From: Bacteroidales bacterium
GTDB taxonomy: Bacteria > Bacteroidota > Bacteroidia > Bacteroidales > GCA-2711565
NCBI GenBank assembly: GCA_028280405.1
Contig: JANQLW010000012.1
Coordinates: 52,892-116,891, forward strand
Reading direction: 5' to 3'
DNA: 64,000 nucleotides
Shown: in pieces, positions 52,113 through 61,746 of the stretch
Numbering within the stretch: position 1 is the first letter of the stretch
How the letters are laid out: each line of letters opens with the position of its first letter
Position numbers and translations under genes: made by a program
The notes under the pieces: generated by a model
What the model was told of the DNA's origin: nothing
The model's database searches: none
What the model saw: only the letters and a program-made list of their open reading frames with translations

Positions 52113-52922
52113 CTAAACCGAAGAATAAGTTGCCCTTATAGAAAGAATTTCCGAAGCAATTTCTTCTATTGATTTTCCACTTACTTTGATTATGGGCCAT
52201 AAGGATTGACGATTGTAAATGGAATCTGCGTATAATAGTTCTTTACGAACATGAGGAAGCGATGCATAGTTTCCCGTAAGTTTTCCCAGGTGTTCTTCCC
52301 GTACTGATCTTAAGGTGCTTAATCTGCGGGCAGTATTGGTTAGGCAAAATACTTTTTGTGGGTTTACTTTGAAAAGTGTTTGAGGAGGTTCTATACCAGG
52401 TACAATGGGAATATTTGCAACAAACCATCCTTTATATGCAAAATAAATACTTAGGGGAGTTTTAAAAGTTCTGCTAACACCTATCAAAATAATTTCTGCT
52501 TTGTCAAGTTCATGAGATCTTAATCCGTCGTCATGAGCAAAAGCAAATTGCATGGAATCAATTCGTTTAAAGTATTCCTTTTTTTGATTATGAAATAAAC
52601 CAGGTTTTTGGCTGGGATGGTTTTCAAACTGAATGCCTAATCTTGATAACAGGGGGCCCATCAGGTCAATGGTCTCAATATTCCTTTGACGTGCTACCCG
52701 GATTAAATAATGACGAACTTTGTCTTGAACAATTGTATGAAGAATAAATGCTTTAGCACATACAACTTCATTTAATATTTGGTCAACTTCTTCCTCTGTT
52801 CTTAAACCTGACCTGACTTTCACATCAGTATCAATATTAGAAAATTGAGTTAATGCAGCATCTAATGCTTGTTGGGCAGTTCGCCCTGTTCCATCTGATA
52901 CTACAAAAACTGAATATTTCAT
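52113..52922 (-). CDS. PEP synthase / pyruvate phosphate dikinase regulatory protein
   Basis: The product (269 aa) belongs to the DUF299 kinase/pyrophosphorylase family: VFVVSDGTGRTAQQA at the start, the P-loop IGVSRTFKTPLSIY (residues 147-160) and the late GIEPPQTLFKVNPQKVFCLT segment. The family phosphorylates the active-site-adjacent Thr of PPDK or PEP synthase with ADP as donor, and reactivates it with phosphate. The P-loop residue usually Ser or Gly (SRT[SG]KT) is Phe here. It follows rpe by one base, so the two form an operon linking pentose phosphate and PEP metabolism. Confidence 0.9.
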   Translation of the reverse strand: MKYSVFVVSDGTGRTAQQALDAALTQFSNIDTDVKVRSGLRTEEEVDQILNEVVCAKAFILHTIVQDKVRHYLIRVARQRNIETIDLMGPLLSRLGIQFENHPSQKPGLFHNQKKEYFKRIDSMQFAFAHDDGLRSHELDKAEIILIGVSRTFKTPLSIYFAYKGWFVANIPIVPGIEPPQTLFKVNPQKVFCLTNTARRLSTLRSVREEHLGKLTGNYASLPHVRKELLYADSIYNRQSLWPIIKVSGKSIEEIASEILSIRATYSSV

Positions 52923-52923
52923 A

Positions 52924-53580
52924 TTATTTACTTAAACCTTTCAATGATTTAATCATTAGGGTTGGATTGGGGGCTGAGAAAACAGTATTACCGGCAACCA
53001 AAACATCAGCTCCTGATTCTATAAGTTTTGGAGCGTTTTCTAAGTTTACTCCTCCATCTATTTCAATTAATGCTTTTGATCCTGTTTTAGTAATAAGTGT
53101 CTTTAAATCCCTGGTTTTTTTATAAGTGTTTTCGATAAATTTCTGTCCGCCAAAACCAGGGTTTACCGACATAAGTAATACTAAGTCTAGTTCAGTGATG
53201 ATGTCTTCCAATACATTTACGGGTGTATGTGGATTTAAAACAACACCGGCTTTAATATCTAAAAGTTTGATTGCCTGTATTGATCTGTGCAAATGTGTAC
53301 AAGCTTCATAATGAACAGTAATTATATCTGCACCTGCCTCTTTGAAATCTTTGAAATAACGATCGGGATCAATAATCATTAAATGAACATCCATTGGTTT
53401 TTTTGCATGTTTATTAATATGCCTAATAACAGGTTGACCAAAGGAGATGTTAGGAACAAAAACCCCATCCATTACATCAATGTGAAACCAGTCAGCTTCA
53501 CTTTTGTTAATTATTTCGATATCTCTTTCAAGATTTGCAAAATCAGCTGACAATAAAGAAGGTGCTATTAAATGGTTCAT
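52924..53580 (-). CDS. rpe: Ribulose-phosphate 3-epimerase
   Basis: The product (218 aa) is a TIM barrel with the metal/catalytic motifs LLSADFANL, HIDVMDGVFVPNISFG, VHLMI, NPGFGGQKFI and EIDGGVN; the Asp pair and His residues of the zinc site are in place. It interconverts ribulose-5-phosphate and xylulose-5-phosphate. A TATATTTG -7 element lies upstream at 53597-53604. It heads the rpe-PPDK-regulator pair. Confidence 0.95.
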   Translation of the reverse strand: MNHLIAPSLLSADFANLERDIEIINKSEADWFHIDVMDGVFVPNISFGQPVIRHINKHAKKPMDVHLMIIDPDRYFKDFKEAGADIITVHYEACTHLHRSIQAIKLLDIKAGVVLNPHTPVNVLEDIITELDLVLLMSVNPGFGGQKFIENTYKKTRDLKTLITKTGSKALIEIDGGVNLENAPKLIESGADVLVAGNTVFSAPNPTLMIKSLKGLSK

Positions 53581-53596
53581 AATAAAAACTTATTTT

Positions 53597-53604
53597 TCAA
53601 ATAT
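53597..53604 (-). promoter_or_regulatory. Putative -7 element of rpe
   Basis: The minus strand reads TATATTTG, matching TAnnTTTG, 17 bases upstream of the rpe ATG. No -33 element is found at 19 bp spacing. Confidence 0.35.
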
Positions 53605-53658
53605 AATATAAATTAAGAGACTTTTTTGAAGATAGTGATTATTAGTTGTTTGATAGTT

Positions 53659-53792
53659 ATTCAATTGTTATCCAGTTGTTATTCAATTGTCATTCAATTG
53701 TCATTCAATAGCCGTATTGAAAAATCTAACAACCATAGAATATCTATCGAATGTCTATTGAATGACAATTGAATGTCTATTGAATGTCTATT
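53659..53792. repeat. Inverted array of 11-base repeats between rpoD and rpe
   Basis: The left arm holds five consecutive 11-mers of the type attcaattgtc (53659-53713) and the right arm five 11-mers of the type gaatgtctatt or gaatgacaatt (53738-53792). The right-hand units are approximate reverse complements of the left-hand units, so the 134-base block can form a large cruciform or RNA hairpin. It lies upstream of rpe and just beyond the rpoD terminator. No ORF is present. Confidence 0.88.
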
Positions 53793-53820
53793 AAAAAAGG
53801 CTGCCTTATTGAGACAGCCC
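53793..53820 (-). terminator. Rho-independent terminator of rpoD
   Basis: On the minus strand GGCTGTC pairs with GGCAGCC (one wobble) around TCAATAA, and six T follow. It lies eight bases beyond the rpoD stop codon and directly abuts the 11-mer repeat array. Confidence 0.88.
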
Positions 53821-53827
53821 TTTGATT

Positions 53828-54691
53828 TTATCCTAAATAGGTTTTTAGTATTTTACTACGAGATGTGTGTTTCAACCTGCGAATTGCTTTTTCTTTGATC
53901 TGACGTACCCGTTCTCTTGTTAAATCAAATTTTTCTCCAATTTCTTCCAGAGTCATCGGATGCCCACCATTTAAACCAAAGTATAAGCGGACCACATCGG
54001 CTTCTCTTGGAGTTAAAGTAGAAACTGCACGATCAATTTCTTTTCTTAAAGAATCATATAATAATTCTGTTTCAGGAGTAATGCCTTCATCATTGCGAAG
54101 TACATCATACATATTATTATCTTCATCTTGCACTAATGGAGCATCCATCGATACATGACGTCCTGAATTCTTTACAGATTCTTTTACCTCATCTTCAGAA
54201 CACTCAAGTAAGTCTGCGATTTCATCGTGGTTTGGCTCACGTTCGTATTCTTGTTCCAATTTTGCATAAGCTTTATTGATTTTATTGATCGCTCCAATTT
54301 TATTTAAAGGTAAACGTACAATACGTGATTGCTCTGCTAATGCCTGAAGAATAGATTGACGAATCCACCATACTGCATAAGAAATAAATTTAAATCCACG
54401 TGTTTCATCAAAACGCTGTGCTGCTTTTATCAAACCTAAATTACCTTCATTAATTAAATCCGGTAAACTTAGTCCTTGATTTTGATATTGTTTAGATACC
54501 GATACAACAAAACGTAAATTAGCTTTTGTTAATTTTTCAAGAGCTATCCTATCTCCCTGCTTAATACGTTGTGCCAATGCAACCTCTTCTTCAGCGGTGA
54601 TTAGTTCAACTTTACCAATTTCCTGTAAGTATTTGTCTAACGAAGCGGTTTCACGGTTCGTAACTTGTTTAGTAATTTTAAGCTGCCTCAT
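53828..54691 (-). CDS. rpoD: Primary RNA polymerase sigma factor (RpoD/SigA, short Bacteroidota type)
   Basis: The product (287 aa) begins with region 1.2 ([29 protein letters not shown]) and has region 2 ([57 protein letters not shown]), region 3 and region 4 ([50 protein letters not shown]). Region 1.1 and the non-conserved insert are absent, which is normal in this phylum. It directs transcription of housekeeping genes and recognises the TAnnTTTG/TTTG promoters seen elsewhere in the window. It lies 62 bases downstream of pnp. Confidence 0.96.
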   Translation of the reverse strand: MRQLKITKQVTNRETASLDKYLQEIGKVELITAEEEVALAQRIKQGDRIALEKLTKANLRFVVSVSKQYQNQGLSLPDLINEGNLGLIKAAQRFDETRGFKFISYAVWWIRQSILQALAEQSRIVRLPLNKIGAINKINKAYAKLEQEYEREPNHDEIADLLECSEDEVKESVKNSGRHVSMDAPLVQDEDNNMYDVLRNDEGITPETELLYDSLRKEIDRAVSTLTPREADVVRLYFGLNGGHPMTLEEIGEKFDLTRERVRQIKEKAIRRLKHTSRSKILKTYLG

Positions 54692-54753
54692 TTTCTTCCA
54701 AGTAGATTTTTAAAATCTTGATGTTTTACGATTAAACGATATCAGGGTTACAA

Positions 54754-56895
54754 TTATCCTTGTTTTTTTTCCGGTTTTGGTAAAAGTACTTTTCTTGACA
54801 ATTTTAGTTTTCCTGTTTTGCTATCAATTCCAATAAGTTTTACTTCTACTTCATCGCCTACTTTAAATACTTTTTCAACATCATCAGTGCGTTTCCAATC
54901 TATTTCAGAAATGTGAAGTAATCCATCTTTACCGGGAAGTATTTCAATAAATGCACCAAAAGCTGCAATATTTTTAACTTTTCCCATATATACTTCACCA
55001 ACTTCCGGAACTGCAACAATTTGTTTTACTCTGTATTTAGCAGATTCGATATCTTCTTTATTGTTTGAAACGATATCAATAACACCCATATTGTCAATTT
55101 CTTCAATGACAATTGTAGTGTTTGTTGTTTCCTGAATTTCCTGAATGATTTTTCCTCCGGGCCCAATAACTGCTCCGATAAATTCTTTAGGTATTAGAAT
55201 CTTTTCAATTCTTGGAACGTGATCTTTATAATCTCCTCTAGGTTCGGCAATCGTTTTTGCCATTTCTCCAAGAATGTGTAAGCGTCCCTGACGGGCTTGT
55301 TCAAGTGCCTGTTCAAGTACTTCATATGATAAACCATCCACTTTGATATCCATCTGACAAGCAGTGATACCATCTTTAGTACCTGTAACTTTAAAATCCA
55401 TATCTCCCAGGTGATCTTCATCTCCTAAAATGTCTGAAAGAACAGCATACTTTTGGGTATTTTTATCCGTGATTAATCCCATTGCAATACCGGAAACCGG
55501 TTTAGGGATTTTAACTCCTGCATCCATAAGTGCTAAGGTTCCGCCACATACTGAAGCCATAGAAGAAGATCCGTTGGATTCAAGAATATCAGAAACTACT
55601 CTGATTGTATATGGATTTTCAGTTCCATTAGGAATTACAAATTTCAAAGCACGTTGTGCCAGGTTACCATGACCAATTTCACGACGGCTGGTGCTGCGAA
55701 CAGGACGAGCTTCTCCAGTAGAGAATGAAGGGAAGTTATAATGTAACATGAAATTGCTTTTTCCTTCAATAATAGCTCCATCAATGGTTTGTTCATCCAT
55801 TTTGGAACCTAGCGTAACCGTTACAAGCGATTGTGTTTCTCCACGTGTAAAAATCGCCGAGCCATGAGCTGATGGTAAGTAATCAACTTCACACCAGATA
55901 GGACGAATTTCATTCAGTTGACGACCATCCAGACGTTGTTTGGTATTTAATACACAATTACGAACAGCTTCTTTTTCAACATCATGGAAGTAACGACCGA
56001 TTAAACTTGCTTTTTCTTCAGCTTCTTCTTCCGGAAGAGTGTCGATAAATTCCTGTTTTATTTCACTAAAAAGCTCGGCACGTTTATGCTTGTCTGCACA
56101 CCCCATTTCAGCAACTTTATAACATTTGTCATAAGTCGCTTCTGTAATTTGTGCTTTTAATTCTTCATCATTGTTTTCGTGACAATATTCCCGTTTTTCT
56201 TTTGCTTTTTCAATTTCAGCAGCTAAATCTAACTGAGCCTGACATTGAATCTTAATTTCTTCATGTGCTATTTTGATTGCTTCAAGCATTACCGCTTCCG
56301 AAACTTCTTTCATTTCTCCTTCAACCATCATGATGTTATCCATGGTTGCTGCAACGATAATATCTAAATTAGCTTTTTCAAAATCTGAAATAGGAGGGTT
56401 GATTACAAATTCTCCATCAATACGGGCAACTCTAACTTCAGATATTGGTCCGTTGAAAGGAATATCTGAAACTGCTAAAGCAGATGATGCTGCTAATGCA
56501 GCTAAAGCATCCGGTGCTGTTTCTGTATTCCCGGAAATGAGGGTTATGAGAACCTGGGTTTCTGCGTGATAATCATCGGGGAATAATGGACGTAAAGCAC
56601 GGTCAACTAATCGGGCGATTAGAATCTCATATTCTGAAGGTCTGGCTTCACGTTTGAAAAAACCACCTGGAAATTTTCCGGCAGCTGCATATTTTTCTTT
56701 GTATTCAACAGAAAGAGGCATGAAATCTACATCTTCTCTTGCTTCTTTAGCAGAAACAACTGTAGCGAGAAGCATCGTGTCATCCATTTTTACGACAACT
56801 GCACCGTCCGCTTGTTTAGCTAATTTCCCGGTTTCGATGCTTACGGTTCTACCGTCTTTAAGCTGAAAGGATTTGGATATACCAATTTTTAACAT
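54754..56895 (-). CDS. pnp: Polyribonucleotide nucleotidyltransferase
   Basis: The product (713 aa) has two RNase PH cores (residues about 15-230 and about 320-545) separated by a helical domain, then a KH domain ([23 protein letters not shown]) and an S1 domain ([31 protein letters not shown]). [28 protein letters not shown] and [17 protein letters not shown] are PNPase hallmarks. It degrades RNA 3'-5' phosphorolytically. It follows rpsO, the usual rpsO-pnp order, with a terminator between them. Confidence 0.97.
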   Translation of the reverse strand: MLKIGISKSFQLKDGRTVSIETGKLAKQADGAVVVKMDDTMLLATVVSAKEAREDVDFMPLSVEYKEKYAAAGKFPGGFFKREARPSEYEILIARLVDRALRPLFPDDYHAETQVLITLISGNTETAPDALAALAASSALAVSDIPFNGPISEVRVARIDGEFVINPPISDFEKANLDIIVAATMDNIMMVEGEMKEVSEAVMLEAIKIAHEEIKIQCQAQLDLAAEIEKAKEKREYCHENNDEELKAQITEATYDKCYKVAEMGCADKHKRAELFSEIKQEFIDTLPEEEAEEKASLIGRYFHDVEKEAVRNCVLNTKQRLDGRQLNEIRPIWCEVDYLPSAHGSAIFTRGETQSLVTVTLGSKMDEQTIDGAIIEGKSNFMLHYNFPSFSTGEARPVRSTSRREIGHGNLAQRALKFVIPNGTENPYTIRVVSDILESNGSSSMASVCGGTLALMDAGVKIPKPVSGIAMGLITDKNTQKYAVLSDILGDEDHLGDMDFKVTGTKDGITACQMDIKVDGLSYEVLEQALEQARQGRLHILGEMAKTIAEPRGDYKDHVPRIEKILIPKEFIGAVIGPGGKIIQEIQETTNTTIVIEEIDNMGVIDIVSNNKEDIESAKYRVKQIVAVPEVGEVYMGKVKNIAAFGAFIEILPGKDGLLHISEIDWKRTDDVEKVFKVGDEVEVKLIGIDSKTGKLKLSRKVLLPKPEKKQG

Positions 56896-56934
56896 AATTT
56901 TTGGGTATTATAAATTTAATCTAAGGTAAGAAGA

Positions 56935-56964
56935 AAAAAAAAGGCAATTTTATGTAATTGCCTT
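56935..56964 (-). terminator. Terminator between rpsO and pnp
   Basis: Perfect 9-bp arms, aaggcaatt (56941-56949) and aattgcctt (56956-56964), have a 6-base loop. On the minus strand a long T-run follows, continuing toward pnp. Some transcription may read through into pnp, or the hairpin may be an RNase processing site as in other rpsO-pnp operons. Confidence 0.85.
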
Positions 56965-56989
56965 TGAAAAGTTTCTTGATTATATCTTC

Positions 56990-57259
56990 TTATTTTCTTA
57001 GACCTAAAGTCTTGATAATTGCACGGTATCTTTCAATGTCTTTTTCTTTTAGATAATCTAAAAGTTTTCTTCTTTTTCCTACCATACGAACTAGAGATCT
57101 TTCAGTAACTCGGTCTTTTTTATTTGTTTTAAGGTGGTTGGTAAGGTGTTTGATTCTGAAAGTAAACAATGCTACCTGACCTTCTACTGTTCCACTATCG
57201 AGTTCTGATTTACCGTACTCTTTGAAAATATTCTTCTTTATCTCAGATGTTAAATACAT
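56990..57259 (-). CDS. rpsO: 30S ribosomal protein S15
   Basis: The product (89 aa) has the universal S15 profile: GTVEGQVALFTFRIKHLTNHLKTNKKDRVTERSLVRMVGKRRKLLDYLKEKDIERYRAIIKTLGLRK. It binds 16S rRNA helices 20-22 in the small subunit. A complete Bacteroidota promoter lies directly upstream (57292-57323). Confidence 0.98.
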   Translation of the reverse strand: MYLTSEIKKNIFKEYGKSELDSGTVEGQVALFTFRIKHLTNHLKTNKKDRVTERSLVRMVGKRRKLLDYLKEKDIERYRAIIKTLGLRK

Positions 57260-57291
57260 ATTAATTTATTTACGTTCTTATTTTCGGGCTG

Positions 57292-57323
57292 CAAAATTAA
57301 AATTTATATTTCATATAACAAAA
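57292..57323 (-). promoter_or_regulatory. rpsO promoter (-33 TTTTG, 19-bp spacer, -7 TAATTTTG)
   Basis: On the minus strand TTTTG (57319-57323) is followed by exactly 19 bases and then TAATTTTG (57292-57299). This is a full match to the Bacteroidota consensus TTTG-N19-TAnnTTTG, about 33 bases upstream of the start codon. It is the clearest promoter in the window. Confidence 0.75.
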
Positions 57324-57413
57324 TTATTTATTAGAAAAATTTAAATTTCAATGCTCTCTAAAGCCGATGCAAAAATAACTAAAAATCAGATAGGAAACCA
57401 AGAAAAATATTAG

Positions 57414-58571
57414 CTAAAATGTGTATTTTAATTTTAAGTAATACAGACTTCCATAATCCCCAAATTCAGTAGAATTTTTCCCGGTAAAAATTTGACAAAT
57501 AATCCCTAAATCTAAATTTTCTGAAAGGGAAAAATTACCGGAGGGCCCGAAATATTTTGATTGGTCCCCAGGATTGTAAATAACTGAAAAATCAGCATTT
57601 ATAAGAGGGGTAATTGGATATGAAGCCTGAGCAAAGATTGAATGCATCGCTTTTGTAAAATTTTTGACTGATATTTGTCTTCCAAATAAGAACTGATTGT
57701 CGGAAGCATTATCATTTGTACCTCTGCTATTAAACAAATATGATAACTGAATGAATAAGCTGTTTTTGAATGTATAATTCATGCTTACACTTCCAACTAA
57801 AATATCTTTTCTTTTAATCCGGTTATTTTTCTTTTTAAAGTATGAAAATTCCCCCATAAAAGCAGCTCCATAGATTTGCCCTGACCAACCAAAGCCAATT
57901 ACATAATCTTCACTATCTAAAACTCCGGTAAACATTTGAAAATCATAGTCCCATTTGTTGAATTTATACATTAACGCATAGGTATATTGATTTAAATGAT
58001 CCATTTTGATCGCAAACTGCAATGAGGATGTCATCCCCGTGTAGTATTGAACATGTAACGCATCACAGCCCGGCCTTTCTACATAATCAAAATCGAAATG
58101 ATTGAATGCATTAAAAATATCATTGGGATTCCAGACCAGATTCAATCCCCAATTAATCCGTTGACGCCCAACTGTTATTTCAAGATTATTTTTGTTGAAT
58201 TTTAGATTGGCTCTGTCGATATTTGAATATAAAAAAGATGATGTTCCATTATGAATGAGAAATGTTAAATCCATTTTTCCAATATCAGAAGCTGAAGAGT
58301 TTGATATATGAGGTTGGTTTTCTGTTACAAGATCTCCAAAATTGTAGATATTTCTTACTCCGACTTTTGTAGATAGATTATTAGTGATATCCCATGTAAA
58401 ATCAAGCCTGTTGGAAATCGTCCCCATGTTTTTCCAGTTTAGTGGGGTTTTGGGATTCCAAAATAATCCCATAGCCTGGACATATCCGCTTAAACTATAA
58501 CTTTCCTGTTTAAACTGGGCAAACGCCTGTAGTTGTATAAGACAAATCAGGATGACTATTAATTTCCTCAC
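57414..58571 (-). CDS. Outer-membrane beta-barrel protein of the LolCDE-like operon
   Basis: The product (385 aa) has a signal peptide (RKLIVILICLIQLQAFAQ) and then many amphipathic strands (YSLSGYVQAMGLFW, RLDFTWDITNNLSTKVGVRNIYNF, LEITVGRQRINWGLNLVWNPNDIFNAF). It ends in LKLKYTF, the aromatic terminal signal recognised by the BAM machinery. The GRQRINWG motif resembles porin-like DUF1302/alginate-export barrels; no closer identification is possible. It is the last gene of the TetR operon, starting 3 bases after the ATPase gene, and is the likely outer-membrane component of the transport system. Confidence 0.82.
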   Translation of the reverse strand: MRKLIVILICLIQLQAFAQFKQESYSLSGYVQAMGLFWNPKTPLNWKNMGTISNRLDFTWDITNNLSTKVGVRNIYNFGDLVTENQPHISNSSASDIGKMDLTFLIHNGTSSFLYSNIDRANLKFNKNNLEITVGRQRINWGLNLVWNPNDIFNAFNHFDFDYVERPGCDALHVQYYTGMTSSLQFAIKMDHLNQYTYALMYKFNKWDYDFQMFTGVLDSEDYVIGFGWSGQIYGAAFMGEFSYFKKKNNRIKRKDILVGSVSMNYTFKNSLFIQLSYLFNSRGTNDNASDNQFLFGRQISVKNFTKAMHSIFAQASYPITPLINADFSVIYNPGDQSKYFGPSGNFSLSENLDLGIICQIFTGKNSTEFGDYGSLYYLKLKYTF

Positions 58572-58574
58572 TTT

Positions 58575-59258
58575 TTAATTTTTTGAGATATCACTAGCGA
58601 TTTTGCCATCTTCAATGGTAATAATTCTTCTGGCTTTCTCCATCACTCTCTGGTCGTGGGTGGAGAAAATGAATGTCGTACTACGTTCCAAATTCATTTT
58701 AAGCATCAGGTCAAGCAATTCTCCGGTAGATCTTGAATCCAGGTTTGCTGTTGGTTCATCTGCCAGAATAAACTTTGGGTTTGAAGCCAAAGCCCTTGCA
58801 ACAGATACTCTTTGTTGTTGCCCTCCTGAAAGATCTCCCGGACGCCTGTTTAATTTATCACCTATCCCTACTTTATGAAGTAACTCGCTGGCAATATTGT
58901 TTCTTTCCTTTTTAGATACACCTTGAAGTTCTAAGATAAAAGCCACGTTTTCCTGGGCTGTCAGGACAGGAATCAGATTGTAAGCCTGAAAAACGAATCC
59001 GATATTGTTTAAACGGTAATCGATTAATTGTTGTGATTTCAAATGCCCAATATTAATTCCTCCTATCACAATTTTTCCATTGCTGGGCATGTCTAATCCT
59101 CCAATCATATTGAGGAGTGTTGTTTTTCCCGAACCGGATGGTCCAACAATAGCTGTGAATTCTCCTTCAGCAATTTTTAAATCAATTCCGTTTACTGCTT
59201 TTACCGGAACTTTAGATTCATATATTTTATGCAAATTTGAAATTTCAATGATTGCCAT
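58575..59258 (-). CDS. LolD/MacB-type ABC transporter ATP-binding protein
   Basis: The product (227 aa) has Walker A GPSGSGKTTLLNMIGGLD, Q-loop FVFQAYNLIPVLTAQENV, signature DLSGGQQQRVSVARAL, Walker B KFILADEPTANLD and H-loop STHDQRV. The SGKTTLLNMIGGLDMPSNG and ALASNP features place it with LolD/MacB/FtsE-type ATPases that work with FtsX-like permeases. It is expected to pair with the two permeases immediately upstream (11-base spacing). Unlike a true LolD it has two separate permease genes in an operon with a LolA-like protein. Confidence 0.93.
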   Translation of the reverse strand: MAIIEISNLHKIYESKVPVKAVNGIDLKIAEGEFTAIVGPSGSGKTTLLNMIGGLDMPSNGKIVIGGINIGHLKSQQLIDYRLNNIGFVFQAYNLIPVLTAQENVAFILELQGVSKKERNNIASELLHKVGIGDKLNRRPGDLSGGQQQRVSVARALASNPKFILADEPTANLDSRSTGELLDLMLKMNLERSTTFIFSTHDQRVMEKARRIITIEDGKIASDISKN

Positions 59259-59269
59259 AATTCAACTTT

Positions 59270-60508
59270 TTAATTATTGTCTCGAATTGCACTCGCAGGA
59301 TCCAGTTTTAATGCTTTCCTTGAAGGATAAATACTGGATATAATTGCTGTTACAATTACTAATAAAGTAGTTATTAAATAAAATGCAGGGTCAATTTTAA
59401 TATATACGATTGAACTAAATCCTAATGAATTGTAGCCCTCTTTAAAGGCTTCCAGGCTAAAACCATATTTCCCCCAATATTGTGATAATCCAAAACTTAT
59501 GAGAAGTCCCATTATTCCTCCGCATAAAGAGAGGAAAACTGTTTCCAGCATAATCATATTAAATAATCGCTTGTTGTTCATGCCTATCGCCTTAAGCATT
59601 CCCAGTTCTTTGATTCGTTCCATTACGACCATCATCATTGTATTAACGATCCCGAATGCCAATGCAATTAAAATGATAATTAAAAATATATAGGAAAAAT
59701 AATCCATCATTTCTATCATGGCATATAAAGTCGGAGTAATCTCTTTCCAGGGCCTGACGGTAATCTGATTTTTGTCTATACTATTTTTGTATAGCTCTTT
59801 GATTTCCTTAGTTAATTGATTTGTTTTATTATTGTTAAATAAACTTATTGCAATTTCATGAACTGCATGATTATTTAAACCCAAGAGTTTAGATAGGTCT
59901 GTTTTTTTTACAAAAACATTCACTTCATCAAATAGATCATTTTCTGTATGATAAATTCCTTTTACCCTGAATGCTCCATAAGTAATAACCCCTTCTTTGT
60001 TGGCTACAGTAATAACGATTTTGGATTTTATCTTAGCATTTAATTTTATTGCAAGTTTTCGTCCGATAATAATTGGGATTTTATCTTTTTCATCCAGATA
60101 GGAGCCCTCTTCAATTAATTTATGAATATTTGTTACTTCCCTTTCCTTTTTATGATCTATTCCATTAATAATAACTCCTGTGCCTGTTGATGCTGTACTT
60201 GCCATAGCAGTTGTCCTGATTCTACTGCTGACAGCTTTAACGTCCGGAAGTTTTTCTATTTCTGTTATGATTGCCGATTCATTTTTTACTTGAAATTTGA
60301 TTTCTTCATTCATTAAATATGAAGGATGGTGAATTTGAATATTGGAAATTTCATTATCAATGGCTGCATCAATTCTTTGCTGCATGAATCCGAGCATGAA
60401 TCCATAGGACAGTATTCCTCCGGTTAAACCAACGGTTATAGCCAGAATAATGATAATACTTCTGACTTTATTTCTCCATACATTTCTCCAGGCTATTGAC
60501 CAAATCAT
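59270..60508 (-). CDS. FtsX/LolE-type ABC transporter permease
   Basis: The product (412 aa) has the N-terminal membrane helix (IAWRNVWRNKVRSIIIILAITVGLTGGILSYGFMLGF), a large periplasmic MacB-like domain (about 45-280) and three C-terminal helices (FSYIFLIIILIALAFGIVNTMMMVVMERIKELGMLKAIG; LETVFLSLCGGIMGLLISFGLSQ; YLITTLLVIVTAIISSIYPSRKAL). The RIKELGMLKAIGM motif is typical of FtsX permeases. It is similar in plan to the permease upstream, 11 bases away, and the pair probably forms the transporter heterodimer. Confidence 0.92.
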   Translation of the reverse strand: MIWSIAWRNVWRNKVRSIIIILAITVGLTGGILSYGFMLGFMQQRIDAAIDNEISNIQIHHPSYLMNEEIKFQVKNESAIITEIEKLPDVKAVSSRIRTTAMASTASTGTGVIINGIDHKKEREVTNIHKLIEEGSYLDEKDKIPIIIGRKLAIKLNAKIKSKIVITVANKEGVITYGAFRVKGIYHTENDLFDEVNVFVKKTDLSKLLGLNNHAVHEIAISLFNNNKTNQLTKEIKELYKNSIDKNQITVRPWKEITPTLYAMIEMMDYFSYIFLIIILIALAFGIVNTMMMVVMERIKELGMLKAIGMNNKRLFNMIMLETVFLSLCGGIMGLLISFGLSQYWGKYGFSLEAFKEGYNSLGFSSIVYIKIDPAFYLITTLLVIVTAIISSIYPSRKALKLDPASAIRDNN

Positions 60509-60519
60509 AATTCATGCTT

Positions 60520-61743
60520 TTAGGAGCGCATAGCTCTTAATATTTTAAAAAAGAAAATAAAAGTTATCGGAAACAGGGCAACAAGCAATGTGATGATGAA
60601 AATTGTTAAACTCTGATTCGTGAATATAAAAGTATCAAGTGAAAATGGGATTACAGGCTCTATGTTGTATTCAAGCATCATTTCTGCCATTTCATCTTTA
60701 AGAGGGATCGGATTATGGTATAAATATTTTAAAATAGGTATGATTAATATAATTCCGGAAACAATTCCTATTAACCCAATCATTAAGGATTCAAAAAAAA
60801 CAACAATTGCCAGCTTCCACCTTTTCATTCCTACGGCTATCATAACTGCAAATTCTTTTTTACGTTCCATGGCCATCATTAAAATGGTGCCTAAAATTCC
60901 AAAACCAACAACTATATACAGAATAGCCAGCATAACAATCCCTCCGATATTATCACTATCAATCTGTTGTACAATTTCAGTCAGTATTTTTGTCCAGGGT
61001 CTGCAATCGTATTTGTTTTCCAAAATTGCATTAATTCTTTTTGCTTCAGCCTCCAGGTTTTTAGGATTCTTTAAGTCAATAAGTAAAGATGTTGTTAGTC
61101 CCGGTTGATATGGCGCAACGAAATTTCGACATGATTCGATATTCATGAAAACCATCAAATTATTAAGTTTCGGGATAGGGAATTTAATAATTCCTTTTAC
61201 CTGAAAAACTTCTGCAGCAGATATTCCCTGATAGCCCTGACTTATTAAAACCAAGGTGTCATTCACATTTAACTTAAAGTAATTAGCCAAGCCTTCAGCA
61301 ATAACAATCCCATTATCATTTGACTTCAGAAATTCTCCTTTCACAATTTTATCAGATAGATTTTTTCTTTTATCCTCAAGTTCCGGAATAAGGCCTTGTA
61401 CAAATAAACCTTTTGTTAGTTCGCCAAAAGATCCCAGAGCAAATACTTCAAGCCTTGGAGTTACAGATTTGATATTTGTGACCCGGCTTAAAGAATCTTT
61501 CAATCCCTTTGAATATTGGAAGGCCTGATTAATTGACTTCTTTTCCCAATAATCCTTAGATAATATCTGGATATGGCCTGCTTCTTTGATAGCGCTGTTG
61601 ATCATCATGTCATACTGGCCAATTTGCATCGATCGCATAAACAAGGCCAGAAAAATGGCCAGAAATACCGAAGTACAGGTGATAATAGTTCTTCTTCTAT
61701 TTCTCCACAGACTTCTCCATGCTATTTTTATTAAACTATTCAT
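60520..61743 (-). CDS. FtsX/LolC-type ABC transporter permease
   Basis: The product (407 aa) has the same architecture as its neighbour: an N-terminal helix (RNRRRTIITCTSVFLAIFLALFMRSMQIGQYDMM), a periplasmic domain (about 45-270), and three C-terminal helices including VMLAILYIVVGFGILGTILMMAMERKKEFAVMIAVGMKRWKLAIVV and SLTIFIITLLVALFPITFIFFF. It starts 3 bases after the LolA-like gene. The two permeases are distinct genes, not copies of one sequence, which favours a heterodimer. Confidence 0.92.
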   Translation of the reverse strand: MNSLIKIAWRSLWRNRRRTIITCTSVFLAIFLALFMRSMQIGQYDMMINSAIKEAGHIQILSKDYWEKKSINQAFQYSKGLKDSLSRVTNIKSVTPRLEVFALGSFGELTKGLFVQGLIPELEDKRKNLSDKIVKGEFLKSNDNGIVIAEGLANYFKLNVNDTLVLISQGYQGISAAEVFQVKGIIKFPIPKLNNLMVFMNIESCRNFVAPYQPGLTTSLLIDLKNPKNLEAEAKRINAILENKYDCRPWTKILTEIVQQIDSDNIGGIVMLAILYIVVGFGILGTILMMAMERKKEFAVMIAVGMKRWKLAIVVFFESLMIGLIGIVSGIILIIPILKYLYHNPIPLKDEMAEMMLEYNIEPVIPFSLDTFIFTNQSLTIFIITLLVALFPITFIFFFKILRAMRS

Positions 61744-61746
61744 GTT

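Noticed and set aside
53659..53792. CRISPR array
   Set aside because: Repeats are 11 bases, contiguous without spacers and arranged as inverted halves; no cas genes are present.
53828..54691. RpoD as a truncated gene because it has only 287 residues
   Set aside because: Short primary sigma factors without region 1.1 are normal in Bacteroidota, and regions 1.2-4 are complete.
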